A stretch of 64,000 nucleotides of DNA from Cloacibacterium rupense (GCF_014645495.1 NZ_BMLV01000002.1:425191-489190), one strand, 5' to 3'; shown: positions 1 to 9,536, counted from the first letter of the stretch. Notes: a model not told the origin generated them from the sequence alone. Numbers and translations: made by a program.

Positions 1-1403
1 GTCCAGATAGGTTCGTCTTGTTTGTTTTTTAGCACTTGTATTTTACCATTTCCATCTTTCACTTGTACTACAGGGCCGTTTTTCATAAATAAACCCATAA
101 TATCTACTACTTCAGTTAGAGAACCTCCACCGTTATTTCTAAGGTCTAGGATAATTCCTTCTACATTTTGTGCTTTTAACTTAATCAGTTCAGCTTTTAT
201 GTCATCAGAAGCGTTTCTGCCTTTGGCATCTTCAAAATCTGCATTGAAACTAGGTAAATTAATGAAACCGTATTTTTTACCATTTGGTGTATTTACAATA
301 ATACTTCTAGCAAAAGTATCTTCTATGGCAACTTCTTCACGAATCATTTTCACTTCTTTGATGCTTCCGTCTTTTTTTCTAAGCGTAAGAACTACTTCTG
401 TACCTTTCTCACCACGGATAAAACGCACTGCTTCATCTACCAACATTCCACTTACATTAATAGGTTCTTCGCCCTTTTTAGACTGAACTTTTAAAATTTC
501 ATCACCTTCAGAAACTTGTTTTGATTTCCAAGCTGGAGCGCCCACCACTAAAGTTCCTATCAATATTTTACCTTTCTTTTCTTGAATAGTAGCACCTATT
601 CCTATAACTTTTCCTTTAAAATTAACATCAAAATCTTCTTTGTCTTGTGGTGAAAAATAATTGGTATGTGGATCAAAAACTTCTGTGTAGGCATTCATAT
701 AGAGAGAGAACCAGTCCATTTTTTTTCTCTTTTCATATCTTTTGAACATCGAAGTCAAAAGATCTTTCACTTCTTCTGTAGCTTTGGCTTGTTTCTGTTG
801 AGGAGTTAAAATATTTAATTTTATCGTGTCCTTCAATTTAAATTTAGTAACGCTATCTTTTTTCTCTTTCTGCGTTTCTTCTTTAGCATTAAGCGTTTCT
901 ATTTCTTGCAAAATATTATACTTGATGAATTTTTTCCATTCTGTTCTAAGTTCTTCTTGGTTTTTAGGATAAGTTTTTAACTTTGGTTCAAGAATAAGTT
1001 CCTCTTTTTCATCAAAATTAATAGGCTTACTTAAGATATCTTGAGAAAGTTTTTCCACTTCTTTGGTTCTAGCATTCAATCTATCTACGGTAAGATTAAA
1101 GAAAGTTAAATCTCCTTTGTTTAGATAATCGTCAAGCTTTGTTCTATGCTTTGTAAACTCATCTACATCTGACTGCAAAAGAAATTTTTTCGCAGGGTCC
1201 ATCATTTCTAGATACTTATCATATACATCTGCAGAATATGCGTCATTAATTGGCTTTGGAGAATAATGTAGATATGACAAGGTGTTCTTTACACTAATCA
1301 TAATGGTTTGCATCTTTTCCTCATCATTTTGAGGAGAATTGAAGCAAAACATCAGCGTCATCAAGGGTGCAAAAAACAACAATTTTTTTAGATTGAATTT
1401 CAT
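1..1403 (-). CDS. prc: Tail-specific (carboxy-terminal processing) protease, S41 family, C-terminus cut by the window
   Basis: The reading frame opens at the ATG at 1403 and stays open to the left window edge, giving about 467 residues with no stop. An N-terminal hydrophobic segment ending near residue 21 looks like a signal or lipoprotein peptide. It is followed by the helical Prc N-terminal domain (KKFLLQSDVDEF region), a PDZ domain and the start of the S41 fold with the motif LDLRNNGGGSL. The catalytic Ser/Lys lie beyond the edge. Prc enzymes act in the periplasm and cleave proteins from their C-terminus. The family identification is firm; the symbol follows the E. coli homologue. Confidence 0.9.
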   Translation of the reverse strand, partial: MKFNLKKLLFFAPLMTLMFCFNSPQNDEEKMQTIMISVKNTLSYLHYSPKPINDAYSADVYDKYLEMMDPAKKFLLQSDVDEFTKHRTKLDDYLNKGDLTFFNLTVDRLNARTKEVEKLSQDILSKPINFDEKEELILEPKLKTYPKNQEELRTEWKKFIKYNILQEIETLNAKEETQKEKKDSVTKFKLKDTIKLNILTPQQKQAKATEEVKDLLTSMFKRYEKRKKMDWFSLYMNAYTEVFDPHTNYFSPQDKEDFDVNFKGKVIGIGATIQEKKGKILIGTLVVGAPAWKSKQVSEGDEILKVQSKKGEEPINVSGMLVDEAVRFIRGEKGTEVVLTLRKKDGSIKEVKMIREEVAIEDTFARSIIVNTPNGKKYGFINLPSFNADFEDAKGRNASDDIKAELIKLKAQNVEGIILDLRNNGGGSLTEVVDIMGLFMKNGPVVQVKDGNGKIQVLKNKQDEPIW

Positions 1404-1474
1404 ATTAGTATGTAATATTTTTAGAATTAGTTTTATAAAATATCCGTTTTGTTACAAGTTTAAGAAAACTTTAG

Positions 1475-1482
1475 CAAAAGTA
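1475..1482 (-). promoter_or_regulatory. Bacteroidota -7 element for the S41 protease gene
   Basis: On the minus strand this reads TACTTTTG, a perfect TAnnTTTG match 71 bases before the protease start codon. No clear TTTG -33 element is seen 19-21 bases upstream. Confidence 0.45.
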
Positions 1483-1553
1483 CTATCTTATTCTGTTTAA
1501 ATAATGAATTTTTCTATATTTTTCAATAAAAGCAAAAAATTATTTCAAAGAAA

Positions 1554-3833
1554 TTAGAAATTATACTGAAAGCCGAATTTAATGCCGAATTTTCTAGTAT
1601 CTATATTTTCTAGATAATTACCTCTCCAATTAAAGTCTATTCTAAGGATTCTAATATTCCCAAAGCCAATATTTTCTATACCAAAACCATATTCATAATA
1701 AGGTTTATTGGGTGCTTTAAGCAATATATTGGTGGAATTGATATTTTTAGAATAATCACTAAGACTACCGATAGCTGTTCTATAAAAAGCGACTTCCCTT
1801 AATTTCAACTTTTTAATCAAGGGAATGTAAGATAAAAGTTTCCCATTAAAATGATGCTCTGCATGGAAAGTGGCATATTGGTCTGTAACAAATTCATAAT
1901 AATCTAGCAACGCAAAGGTATTGGGGATTAAAGAATAAGATTGGTTGCCCGGAATTACATTTTGCAAAGCTAGTGGAACTGTACTGAAGTTTTTTCCGGC
2001 TTCTACATTTAGCAATAATCTACCAAAACTCTTCAACATAATCGGTTGGAAATAATAAAACTGAAGTTTGCTGTAATTAAAATCAGACCCGAAAACACCT
2101 TTTAAACCTTGGGTATATTTCAAAACTAAAGTTGGTGCTAGTGTGCTATGCTCATATCTGTCTACTCCATATTGTGAAAACTTAGCACCTGGTCTTGCCG
2201 TGATACTAAAAGCCATTTTAGTGTCTTCTAATTCAGAAAATAGTTGTCCGTTTTTGTAATAATCAAGAGAAAATTTTTCTGGATTGGCAGATTTTATGGT
2301 TTGATAAGTGGCGTCTAATCTTAACGTAAAATTTTTCAATGGGTCTATCGCTGCAAAAGCACTGGTCTGATTTACGGAACTCAAATTAAAATTGTTTCCC
2401 ACGTTGAGAACGCCAGATGAAGCAAAAGAACGGGTCATAATTCCTTCGTCTGTGGTTAATTGTGCGCCTAGCTGCATTACGTCTCTTCTAGTACCAGCGC
2501 CAATGGTAAATCTATTGTCTCTGTCAAACATTTTTCTAGCTTCGAAGCCATATTTTAACTGCCTGTCTTTGAAACCATAAGCTGTATAAAATGCAGCCCT
2601 CCACATATCATTTGGAGTGAAATAAGTTCTAGCTCCTAGTCTTAGCCTAAAGCCTTCTACATCATTAAAACCTACAATAGAATATATATCTCCGATATCT
2701 ACAGAATTAAAAACATTAAAATATCCTGAAGCCAACGTTTCATAGAGTTTTACTGCTTTTTTAAACTTCGGAACTTTATTAAGCTCGTCAATCATTTTAT
2801 AGATATTCTGTTCAGATTCTGTAAGGGGTTCTTTTCTTTCTAATTCCCAGTAATCATCACTTTTTTGAACGCTTGCATCGCTTAGAGATTCTGTACTTCT
2901 CTCAAAAATATCGTCTTCTAAATTTTGGTCAAAAGAATATTTAGAAAAAAGAGTCGTTTTCTTTGCCAAAAGACTTTTAGATTTCTCATTTTTCCCGAAA
3001 ATAGACATTTGAATTTCCTGATAATTTCTCCTTGGGAGAAAAATAGAGTCACTAGGATTGTAGTATTCTAGTTCGTAATAAAAATTATTAACAAAATTGA
3101 CATTGATGTTTCGGGTAGACTTCAATGTAGAACGCACCACGGCATAATTTTCTTTAGAAATATAAACAACTCCATAAATAGACAAAACATCTTTTCTTTT
3201 TGGGGTATATTTAATTTTATAACAATCTGTTCCAGAGATATTTTCGTCATTCAACAGCACATAGTCATAACTCGCAAAACCATCTCTGGCAATAGGACTG
3301 GTAAAACCTATATTAAAGAAATTTAAGGTGTTGTCATAAATATTAATTTCTTTATAAAGATTCTTGGCGGTATTGGCTACAACTTCATTATTAGAAAAGC
3401 CAGATGATTTATTGGCAATAACGTCTCTTTTCTCTTTTTTAGGATTGTTTTTTCCAAAATTTTTATAAACAGATTCATTGAAATAGATAGGAAGCGTAAG
3501 ATTATTCCCGTTATCAGTAGAGTCTGCATATTGAAAAACAAAATCTAATCCTTTGAAAATCTTTTTCTTAGTAAATGCACTATCAATATTGGTAACATCT
3601 ACTTCTATTTTTTCATATTCATTAAATTGATAGTCCTTAAATCCGCCCAAGCCATTGCTTTTTTTGCGTTTCCATACTTCCTGCAAAATTTCGTAAGCAG
3701 GATTTTCTTTTTTCTTCAGTTTCTTTTTGGTAGATTTCAACTCAACGCTTTCTATAGATTTTTCTTTAATCTGGGCAGTCAAAACAGTTGAAAACAATAT
3801 AATAAACAAAAATATTATTCTTCTTAAATTCAT
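1554..3833 (-). CDS. DUF5686 family outer-membrane protein
   Basis: 759 residues with a signal peptide ending at about residue 20 (FSTVLTAQ). The N-terminal half carries the NPAYEILQEVW motif typical of DUF5686, often found in Bacteroidota proteins that also have a carboxypeptidase-like regulatory domain (not visible here). The C-terminal half has alternating hydrophobic/polar strands and ends in aromatic FGIKFGFQYNF, as expected of a beta-barrel inserted in the outer membrane. The function of the family is unknown. It starts 177 bases from the divergent surE. Confidence 0.8.
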   Translation of the reverse strand: MNLRRIIFLFIILFSTVLTAQIKEKSIESVELKSTKKKLKKKENPAYEILQEVWKRKKSNGLGGFKDYQFNEYEKIEVDVTNIDSAFTKKKIFKGLDFVFQYADSTDNGNNLTLPIYFNESVYKNFGKNNPKKEKRDVIANKSSGFSNNEVVANTAKNLYKEINIYDNTLNFFNIGFTSPIARDGFASYDYVLLNDENISGTDCYKIKYTPKRKDVLSIYGVVYISKENYAVVRSTLKSTRNINVNFVNNFYYELEYYNPSDSIFLPRRNYQEIQMSIFGKNEKSKSLLAKKTTLFSKYSFDQNLEDDIFERSTESLSDASVQKSDDYWELERKEPLTESEQNIYKMIDELNKVPKFKKAVKLYETLASGYFNVFNSVDIGDIYSIVGFNDVEGFRLRLGARTYFTPNDMWRAAFYTAYGFKDRQLKYGFEARKMFDRDNRFTIGAGTRRDVMQLGAQLTTDEGIMTRSFASSGVLNVGNNFNLSSVNQTSAFAAIDPLKNFTLRLDATYQTIKSANPEKFSLDYYKNGQLFSELEDTKMAFSITARPGAKFSQYGVDRYEHSTLAPTLVLKYTQGLKGVFGSDFNYSKLQFYYFQPIMLKSFGRLLLNVEAGKNFSTVPLALQNVIPGNQSYSLIPNTFALLDYYEFVTDQYATFHAEHHFNGKLLSYIPLIKKLKLREVAFYRTAIGSLSDYSKNINSTNILLKAPNKPYYEYGFGIENIGFGNIRILRIDFNWRGNYLENIDTRKFGIKFGFQYNF

Positions 3834-3985
3834 TTTTCATCGGCATTTAAAGAGCAATTGTTGCCCCAAACAAACTCGCAATATACTACAAATATTGTTC
3901 CTATTGTGTAACCTTCATCTCAAAAAACAATTTTTAGCATTACTTAATATTAACGCAGAAAAAAACCAAATCTTGCTAAAAAGAA

Positions 3986-3993
3986 GTAATTTT
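3986..3993 (+). promoter_or_regulatory. Bacteroidota -7 element for surE
   Basis: TAATTTTG, a perfect TAnnTTTG, 17 bases before the surE ATG. The rest of the 3834-4010 gap is AT-rich and shows no other clear signal. Confidence 0.5.
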
Positions 3994-4010
3994 GTGTAAA
4001 ATGAAAAAAA

Positions 4011-4781
4011 ATGACAAACAGACCTTTGATTTTAGTTACCAATGATGATGGAATTACCGCACCGGGAATTAGAAATCTCGTAAGTTTTATGAACGAAATA
4101 GGAGATGTAGTAGTGGTAGCGCCTAACTCTCCACAATCTGGAAAAGGACACGCCATTACCATTAATTCTACCCTTACTTTTGAAGAAATCAATTTAGAAG
4201 GACCTCAACGTGATTATTCATTAAGCGGAACGCCAGTAGACTGCGTAAAATTTGCATTAGATAAAGTGCTAGACAGAAAACCAGATTTGGTGGTTTCAGG
4301 AATTAATCACGGTGCTAATTCTTCTATCAATGTAATCTATTCTGGCACCATGAGTGCTGCTGTAGAAGCAGGTGTAGAAGGATTGCAAGCCATAGGTTTT
4401 TCTTTACTAGATTTTGCATGGGATGCAGATTTTTCTCAAAGTAAAGAATTTATACAAAATATTGTAAAAAAAGTTTTAGAAAATCCTCTGCCTAAAGGAA
4501 TTGTACTCAATGTAAACATCCCAAAACTTAAAAAAGAAGAAATAAAAGGCATTAAAGTTTGCCGACAAGCCCACGCAAAATGGGAAGAAAGTTTTGATGA
4601 GCGTGTAAATCCTCACGGGAAAAAATATTATTGGCTTACTGGTTATTTTAACAATATGGATTCTGGTGATGATGCAGACGAAAGAGCTCTAGCCGATGGT
4701 TATGTTTCTGTAGTTCCAGTGAAATTTGACCTGACCGCTCATGAATATTTGAAAGAATTGGGAGAGGTTTTGAATGGGTAG
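4011..4781 (+). CDS. surE: 5'/3'-nucleotidase SurE
   Basis: 256 residues, the usual SurE length. The metal-binding motif TNDDGITAPG (D12, D13), the serine in NSPQSGKGHA (S43) and the SGINHGAN motif (N99) are all present, so the enzyme should be active on nucleoside 5'- and 3'-monophosphates with a divalent metal. An upstream in-phase ATG is absent; the ATG at 4011 gives the normal MTNRPLILVTNDDG N-terminus. The next gene is on the same strand about 200 bases away, with a weak terminator between. Confidence 0.97.
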   Translation: MTNRPLILVTNDDGITAPGIRNLVSFMNEIGDVVVVAPNSPQSGKGHAITINSTLTFEEINLEGPQRDYSLSGTPVDCVKFALDKVLDRKPDLVVSGINHGANSSINVIYSGTMSAAVEAGVEGLQAIGFSLLDFAWDADFSQSKEFIQNIVKKVLENPLPKGIVLNVNIPKLKKEEIKGIKVCRQAHAKWEESFDERVNPHGKKYYWLTGYFNNMDSGDDADERALADGYVSVVPVKFDLTAHEYLKELGEVLNG

Positions 4782-4841
4782 AATATCATTAATTCATCAA
4801 TTGACAAATAACTTTCATATTCTTTTTTTAAATAAATTTCG

Positions 4842-4865
4842 AAATCCGCTTTTTGAGGATTTTTT
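4842..4865 (+). terminator. Weak intrinsic terminator after surE
   Basis: Arms AAATCC (4842-4847) and GGATTT (4857-4862) with a nine-base loop, followed by a T run. The short stem makes this tentative. Confidence 0.4.
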
Positions 4866-4982
4866 CATTCCAAAACTTCCAAAATTTTTCCCTAATTTTA
4901 CCACAGAAGCGCTCAGAATAATAGATAAAATCAAATTGAAAAGATAAATAGTTCTTAAGTGTATATTGTACAAATTCTAAAA

Positions 4983-6455
4983 ATGTTAATAAAAAAATAT
5001 AATTATCAAGCATTTTTTTTTCTAGTTGTTTTTATGACTTTCTTATTAGGAAGTCTTGTAAAAAACAATATTTTATTAACAGATGATCTTGCATTTGTAG
5101 ACAATGCTAGATTTGCAAAACATAAAAATTTTTTTGAATATATTTATTCTTTCATGAATACAGAAACTATGACGTCTAGACCGGTTTCTGCTTTTATCAC
5201 TGCACTTATAACTTATGCCAGTAGTTATTATGAACGTTTTTATTATGTAGCTTACCTTTTTTTTATCATATCTGTCTTCTTTGTTTTCAAAATCACACAG
5301 ATTTTTACCAAAAATTTTTTCTTCTCTATTGCTACCGTCTTTTTATATGTTTTCTTGCCTGTAGGAAATGCTCTTGTTTTTTCACCGATAATGCTGAATT
5401 CTGCACTAGCAACTATTTTTTATTGTAGTAGTTTAATTTTCCTTTTAAAAGAACAAAAACATAAATATGATGTCATTTATAGTGCTTTATTTTTTCTTTT
5501 ATCAATTTTATCATACGAGATTTTTTTGCCTCTTATATTATCTAATCTTTTTTTGATCAAAAAAAGAAAAATATCATATTTGGCAGGTATCATAATCACC
5601 TATCTTATCTATAAAAAAATTATTGAACCAAGCCTTTTTGAAAATTATTATCATAGAGAACAAGTAAATATTTTATTAAATATCAAAAGAGATTTTAAAA
5701 TTTTATTAAAATCAATAAAAGTTATAATATATGATTTGTCCATAAGCGTTATTCGTGCAATAAAAGCAATTAGATATTATTCTTTCCAAGATTTTATATC
5801 CCTTATTTTAATAAGTACTTCATTTTTATATTTCATTTCTAGAAACAAAATTGAAGGGAAGCCTTTTGAAAAAACTCCTAATCTTATTCATTTCCTAATT
5901 TCTTCCTTAATACTTAGTTTTACCATTTTTTTAGTCTCTAACTACGAACCATCTATCAAAGGTTTTTCAAGTAGGACCATGGGAGGAATCAGATTATATT
6001 TCTCATTTTTTTTAATGTACATTTTTATAAAATATAGGTTAAAAACATTATTTAGTATCACTATTATTATTTTTATCATAAATTCTATCAGTGTAAAAAA
6101 TGCATGGCAATATAGCTCTGAAATAAACAATGAAATTTTTAAAAAAATTTCTTTAAAAAAAATAACGACTAAAAAAGCTCCTTATCTTTACATTGTTTTT
6201 AATAAAGAAAATATCAATTTAAAAAAAGAATTTTCTGATAAACAAAAAGAAGATAGAAATTATTTTTTTAGAAGAGACCAATTTGTAGCAGAAGAGCCCT
6301 TGTTTTATGCTCCTTGGGAATCAGACTACTTGAAACATAAATTTAATATAGAAAAAAAAATAAATATTGAATATTATTTTTATAACGATAAAGTAAAAAC
6401 AAAACCATATTATTTATTTGATTTCCATAGAAATAATTTACTTTTAATAAAATAG
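4983..6455 (+). CDS. Polytopic membrane protein, possible GT-C type glycosyltransferase
   Basis: About 490 residues with roughly ten hydrophobic segments and a soluble, lysine-rich C-terminal tail of about 110 residues. An acidic pair (LLTDDLAFVDNARF) lies in the first periplasmic loop and is followed by an SRPVSAF stretch. This layout (acidic residues after the first membrane helix) occurs in GT-C glycosyltransferases and GtrII-like proteins, but I cannot name a family. The ATG at 4983 (MLIKKYNYQ) is preferred to one eight codons upstream because the hydrophobic segment follows directly. Its base composition is clearly AT-richer than surE and guaC, which suggests weak constraint or transfer. 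Function unknown. Confidence 0.65.
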   Translation: MLIKKYNYQAFFFLVVFMTFLLGSLVKNNILLTDDLAFVDNARFAKHKNFFEYIYSFMNTETMTSRPVSAFITALITYASSYYERFYYVAYLFFIISVFFVFKITQIFTKNFFFSIATVFLYVFLPVGNALVFSPIMLNSALATIFYCSSLIFLLKEQKHKYDVIYSALFFLLSILSYEIFLPLILSNLFLIKKRKISYLAGIIITYLIYKKIIEPSLFENYYHREQVNILLNIKRDFKILLKSIKVIIYDLSISVIRAIKAIRYYSFQDFISLILISTSFLYFISRNKIEGKPFEKTPNLIHFLISSLILSFTIFLVSNYEPSIKGFSSRTMGGIRLYFSFFLMYIFIKYRLKTLFSITIIIFIINSISVKNAWQYSSEINNEIFKKISLKKITTKKAPYLYIVFNKENINLKKEFSDKQKEDRNYFFRRDQFVAEEPLFYAPWESDYLKHKFNIEKKINIEYYFYNDKVKTKPYYLFDFHRNNLLLIK

Positions 6456-6524
6456 AGTTAACCTTATTTAAAAATTTCTTTTTTTTATCTTTTAATTTTA
6501 TTTAATTTTATAAAAAATACCAAA

Positions 6525-7568
6525 ATGCGCATAGAATACGAAATAAAATTAGGTTTCAAAGATGTAATGTTTCGCCCAAAACGTTCTACACTTAAGTCTC
6601 GTTCTCAAGTAAGTCTTGAAAGAGTTTTTACTTTCAGAAATTCTAAAAAAACTTGGACTGGCGTTCCTATTATTGCCGCAAATATGGATACCGTAGGAAC
6701 TTTTGAAATGGCAACTGCTTTATCTTCTGAAAAAATAATGACGGCAATTCATAAACATTATTCTATAGAAGAATGGACAGCTTTTCTAGAGAACTCGCCA
6801 GAAAGCATTTATCAATACATTGCCATAAGCTCTGGAACTGGCAGTGCAGACGAAGAAAAAATAAAACAAATCATCGGTAAATTCCCTAAAATAGATTTTA
6901 TCTGCATCGATGTGGCCAACGGTTATTCTGAACATTTTGTGAATTTTGTGAAAAAAGTAAGAGCAGATTTTCCAGATAAAACCATTATCGCAGGAAATGT
7001 GGTAACTGGTGAAATGGTAGAAGAACTTATTTTGGCAGGTGCAGATATTATAAAAGTAGGAATTGGGCCTGGTTCTGTTTGTACTACCAGAGTAAAAACG
7101 GGTGTTGGTTATCCTCAACTTTCTGCCATTATAGAATGTGCAGATGCGGCTCACGGTTTGGGTGGTCATATTATTGGAGATGGTGGTTGCAAAGTTCCGG
7201 GAGATGTTGCAAAAGCGTTTGGTGGCGGTGCAGATTTCGTAATGCTTGGAGGAATGCTAGCTGGTCACGATGAAAGTGGAGGAGAATTGATAGAAGAAAA
7301 TGGTAAAAAATATAGACTTTTCTACGGAATGAGTTCTAAAACAGCCATGGATAAACACAGCGGTGGTGTTGCAGAATACCGTGCTTCTGAAGGAAAGACT
7401 GTGAAAGTAAAATACAAAGGTCCAGTTTCTGAAACCGTGAAAGATATAACAGGTGGTGTGCGCTCTACTTGCACTTATGTAGGTGCTTCTCAATTAAAAG
7501 AGCTTTCCAAAAGAACAACTTTTATAAGAGTTCAAGAACAACACAACGAAGTGTTTGGAAATGAATAA
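6525..7568 (+). CDS. guaC: GMP reductase
   Basis: 347 residues of the IMPDH/GMPR TIM-barrel fold without the CBS domains of IMP dehydrogenase. Catalytic C186 sits in GPGSVCTTR, and the flap region [20 protein letters not shown] matches the eukaryote-like GuaC class. It converts GMP to IMP with NADPH in the cytoplasm, linking guanine salvage to the adenine branch. The start [14 protein letters not shown] is standard. It is a single-gene unit closed by a terminator. Confidence 0.96.
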   Translation: MRIEYEIKLGFKDVMFRPKRSTLKSRSQVSLERVFTFRNSKKTWTGVPIIAANMDTVGTFEMATALSSEKIMTAIHKHYSIEEWTAFLENSPESIYQYIAISSGTGSADEEKIKQIIGKFPKIDFICIDVANGYSEHFVNFVKKVRADFPDKTIIAGNVVTGEMVEELILAGADIIKVGIGPGSVCTTRVKTGVGYPQLSAIIECADAAHGLGGHIIGDGGCKVPGDVAKAFGGGADFVMLGGMLAGHDESGGELIEENGKKYRLFYGMSSKTAMDKHSGGVAEYRASEGKTVKVKYKGPVSETVKDITGGVRSTCTYVGASQLKELSKRTTFIRVQEQHNEVFGNE

Positions 7569-7585
7569 TTTATATAAAAAACGTA

Positions 7586-7612
7586 GAAAAAGCTCATCAA
7601 TTGGGCTTTTTT
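7586..7612 (+). terminator. Intrinsic terminator after guaC
   Basis: Arms AAAAGCTC and GGGCTTTT around a seven-base loop, with one G-T pair, running into further T residues. Confidence 0.7.
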
Positions 7613-7699
7613 GGTCTTTATATCTTATTTCTTAGTTAATTTTAAATTAATCATAATATCAAAATTATTGATTTTCAAGAAAATAATTAAGCAAAGGCA

Positions 7700-7730
7700 T
7701 TGTGTATTCTAAATTTTATTTTTATTTTTG
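7700..7730 (+). promoter_or_regulatory. Promoter of a candidate small RNA
   Basis: TTG at 7700-7702, a 20-base spacer, and TATTTTTG at 7723-7730 (perfect TAnnTTTG). No protein gene follows on this strand before the convergent nucleosidase gene ends at 7955, so the promoter has no obvious coding target. Confidence 0.5.
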
Positions 7731-7735
7731 CAACC

Positions 7736-7812
7736 ACAAAACACAAATGCTAACATATATTATAATTCTCTGAATTATACTATTTTAAATCCTCTCTCAT
7801 GAGGATTTTTTT
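7736..7812 (+). ncRNA. Candidate two-hairpin small RNA, about 77 nt
   Basis: Starting about five bases after the promoter, the segment holds a perfect 8-bp hairpin (TATAATTC 7761-7768 with GAATTATA 7772-7779, loop TCT). An intrinsic terminator follows (AAATCCTC 7787-7794 with GAGGATTT 7801-7808, then four more T). An eight-codon ORF starting at 7748 (MLTYIIIL) lies inside it, so it could instead express a micropeptide. No known RNA family is recognised. The rest of the 7569-7954 gap, from 7813 on, is AT-rich and shows nothing further. Confidence 0.45.
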
Positions 7813-7954
7813 ATTCTATTATATAAGATTCTTTACTTTTAATATTTTCTATAACTAGATTCATTTTGTTACTTAGTTTAGCAAATTCATAAAAAAAAAT
7901 TGATTTTTTGAAAATTTAACAATAACTTTTTTGTTAATTTTTTTTCAAAAATTC

Positions 7955-8521
7955 CTAAAATAAAATCTCTCTAAAAGCTGAAGCAGCAAATTTCACTTGT
8001 TCTACCCAATCTTCTGCTGCGCCACCATCTGCACCATCTGAAATATATTTTAAACAAAGAAAAGGGATGTTTTCTTCTTTAGAAACTTTAGCTAAAGCAA
8101 AAGCTTCCATTTCTATTACATTATATTCTGGATTTTTATGTTCCATTTCGAATTGGTCTCCGCTTCCGCAGATTCCTTTTGGTAAATTTTCTATTTCTAT
8201 ACCGTAATTTAAAATGACTGGGTCTGTAGAAAATGGTGTCTCAAATTTTTGGAAACCCAATGCAGTAACTTCCATATCACGTTGTATAAATTCTGTGCAA
8301 CAAACTACACATCCTTTGTTAAATTCTGTACTTCCTGCTGTTCCTAGGTTGATGATAAGGTCTGGCTGGTGTTTTTGGATGGCTTTCAATAGATTGTAGG
8401 TTGCATTTATTTTCCCTACGCCTACAAAAGCTACATTTTCTTGTGAAAATTCTGTTCCGGCTTCTTTTTCTAGCGCAAAAACAAAAAGTGGATTTTTATA
8501 GGTGACATTATTGATTTTCAT
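7955..8521 (-). CDS. Nucleosidase / purine nucleoside phosphorylase family 1 protein (MTA/SAH nucleosidase-like)
   Basis: 188 residues, shorter than the roughly 230 of E. coli MtnN. Family motifs occur in order: VFALEKEAG near the N-terminus, the glycine-rich VGVGKINA and LGTAGS, IEMEAFALAKV with the substrate-binding Met-Glu, and YISDGAD with the catalytic Asp. It probably hydrolyses the N-glycosidic bond of methylthioadenosine, S-adenosylhomocysteine or a related nucleoside. The exact substrate cannot be read, so no symbol is given. It is followed by no gene on its strand, and a terminator hairpin separates it from upstream fabG. Confidence 0.85.
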   Translation of the reverse strand: MKINNVTYKNPLFVFALEKEAGTEFSQENVAFVGVGKINATYNLLKAIQKHQPDLIINLGTAGSTEFNKGCVVCCTEFIQRDMEVTALGFQKFETPFSTDPVILNYGIEIENLPKGICGSGDQFEMEHKNPEYNVIEMEAFALAKVSKEENIPFLCLKYISDGADGGAAEDWVEQVKFAASAFREILF

Positions 8522-8562
8522 TGATGGAGATTTTTCTAAATTTTCTAAAAAAGTAATTCTAA

Positions 8563-8668
8563 AGCCCGCGCGTATCTGCGTGAGGGATGCGGAAGGTGCG
8601 ACCGTAGGGAGCAGTGCGGAGCGAAGCGGAGCACCGAAACGAAGTGTAGCCTGTAGAAGCCCGACCCG
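8563..8668. repeat. GC-rich intergenic block, likely repeat element
   Basis: About 105 bases at roughly 65% G+C inside an otherwise AT-rich gap. It has internal short inverted repeats such as GTGC/GCAC around GGAGCGAAGCGGA, and contains GAGCGAAGCG, which recurs at 63218-63227. Open frames across it in both directions have no protein-like features. It looks like a dispersed structured element of the kind found between flavobacterial genes; the family is not established from this window. Confidence 0.55.
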
Positions 8669-8684
8669 AAGTTTTTGGAATGGA

Positions 8685-8719
8685 AAACCTCATAGATTTC
8701 TGGAAAATCTATGAGGTTT
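8685..8719 (-). terminator. Strong terminator hairpin after fabG
   Basis: Perfect 15-bp inverted repeat, AAACCTCATAGATTT (8685-8699) and its complement (8705-8719), loop of five. It lies 47 bases past the fabG stop and is followed on the minus strand by a short T run. It could work in both directions. Confidence 0.75.
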
Positions 8720-8765
8720 ATGCTGCTGGGAAAACGTAGGGACACGCCCAAAATATTTTAAATTT

Positions 8766-9509
8766 TTAAGTCAACATTCCGCCATCTACGTTGAGCACTT
8801 GCCCTGTAATGTAGGCAGACATCTCTGAACCAAAATAAACGCAAGCATTAGCCACGTCTTCTGGTTGACCACCACGTTTTAGAGGAATAGCGTCTCTCCA
8901 ACCTTGAACTGTTTTTTCATCTAAAACTGCCGTCATTTCTGTTTCTATAAAACCTGGAGCGATTGCATTACAACGGATGTTTCTAGAGCCCAATTCTAGC
9001 GCTACAGATTTTGTAAAACCGATAACTCCCGCTTTAGAAGCCGCATAATTGGCTTGTCCGGCATTTCCTTTTACACCAACCACCGAAGTCATATTGATAA
9101 TAGAGCCATTTCTTGCTTTCATCATTGGTTTAATCACGGCTTTGGTAAGGTTAAAAACGGAATCTAAGTTTACTTTGATAATGGTATCCCAGTCTTCTTT
9201 TGACATTCTAAGCATTAAATTATCTCTGGTAATTCCGGCGTTGTTTACCAAAATATCAATTTTACCAAATTCTGCTAAAACATCTTCTACCAACTTCTGA
9301 GCGGCATCATAATCTGAAGCGTCTGATTGATAACCTTTGATTTGGGTAACGGCGGATAGTTCTTCTTCTAAAGCCTTGGCTTTATCTACAGAACCTGCAT
9401 AAGTAAATGCGATTTTGGCACCTTGAGCTGCAAAAACTTCTGCAATTCCTCTACCAATTCCTCTGGTTGCTCCGGTAATGATGGCAACTTTTCCTTCGAG
9501 TAGTTTCAT
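8766..9509 (-). CDS. fabG: 3-oxoacyl-[acyl-carrier-protein] reductase
   Basis: 247 residues of the classical short-chain dehydrogenase fold. The NADP-binding TGATRGIGRG (13-22), NNAG (89-92) and the catalytic S142, Y155, K159 (GQANYAASKAG) are present. The C-terminal YITGQVLNVDGGM is diagnostic of FabG, which reduces 3-oxoacyl-ACP in type II fatty acid elongation. The symbol is well supported by length and motifs. The leader (9510-9618) carries a hairpin, and a TAAATTTG -7 element lies at 9604-9597. Confidence 0.95.
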   Translation of the reverse strand: MKLLEGKVAIITGATRGIGRGIAEVFAAQGAKIAFTYAGSVDKAKALEEELSAVTQIKGYQSDASDYDAAQKLVEDVLAEFGKIDILVNNAGITRDNLMLRMSKEDWDTIIKVNLDSVFNLTKAVIKPMMKARNGSIINMTSVVGVKGNAGQANYAASKAGVIGFTKSVALELGSRNIRCNAIAPGFIETEMTAVLDEKTVQGWRDAIPLKRGGQPEDVANACVYFGSEMSAYITGQVLNVDGGMLT

Positions 9510-9536
9510 AACAATGTATTGTTTTTTATTTGTGTT

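Noticed and set aside
8502-8751. Two opposing frames of about 70 codons
   Set aside because: Both lie in the GC-rich repeat block and its terminator; their codons follow the repeat, not a protein.
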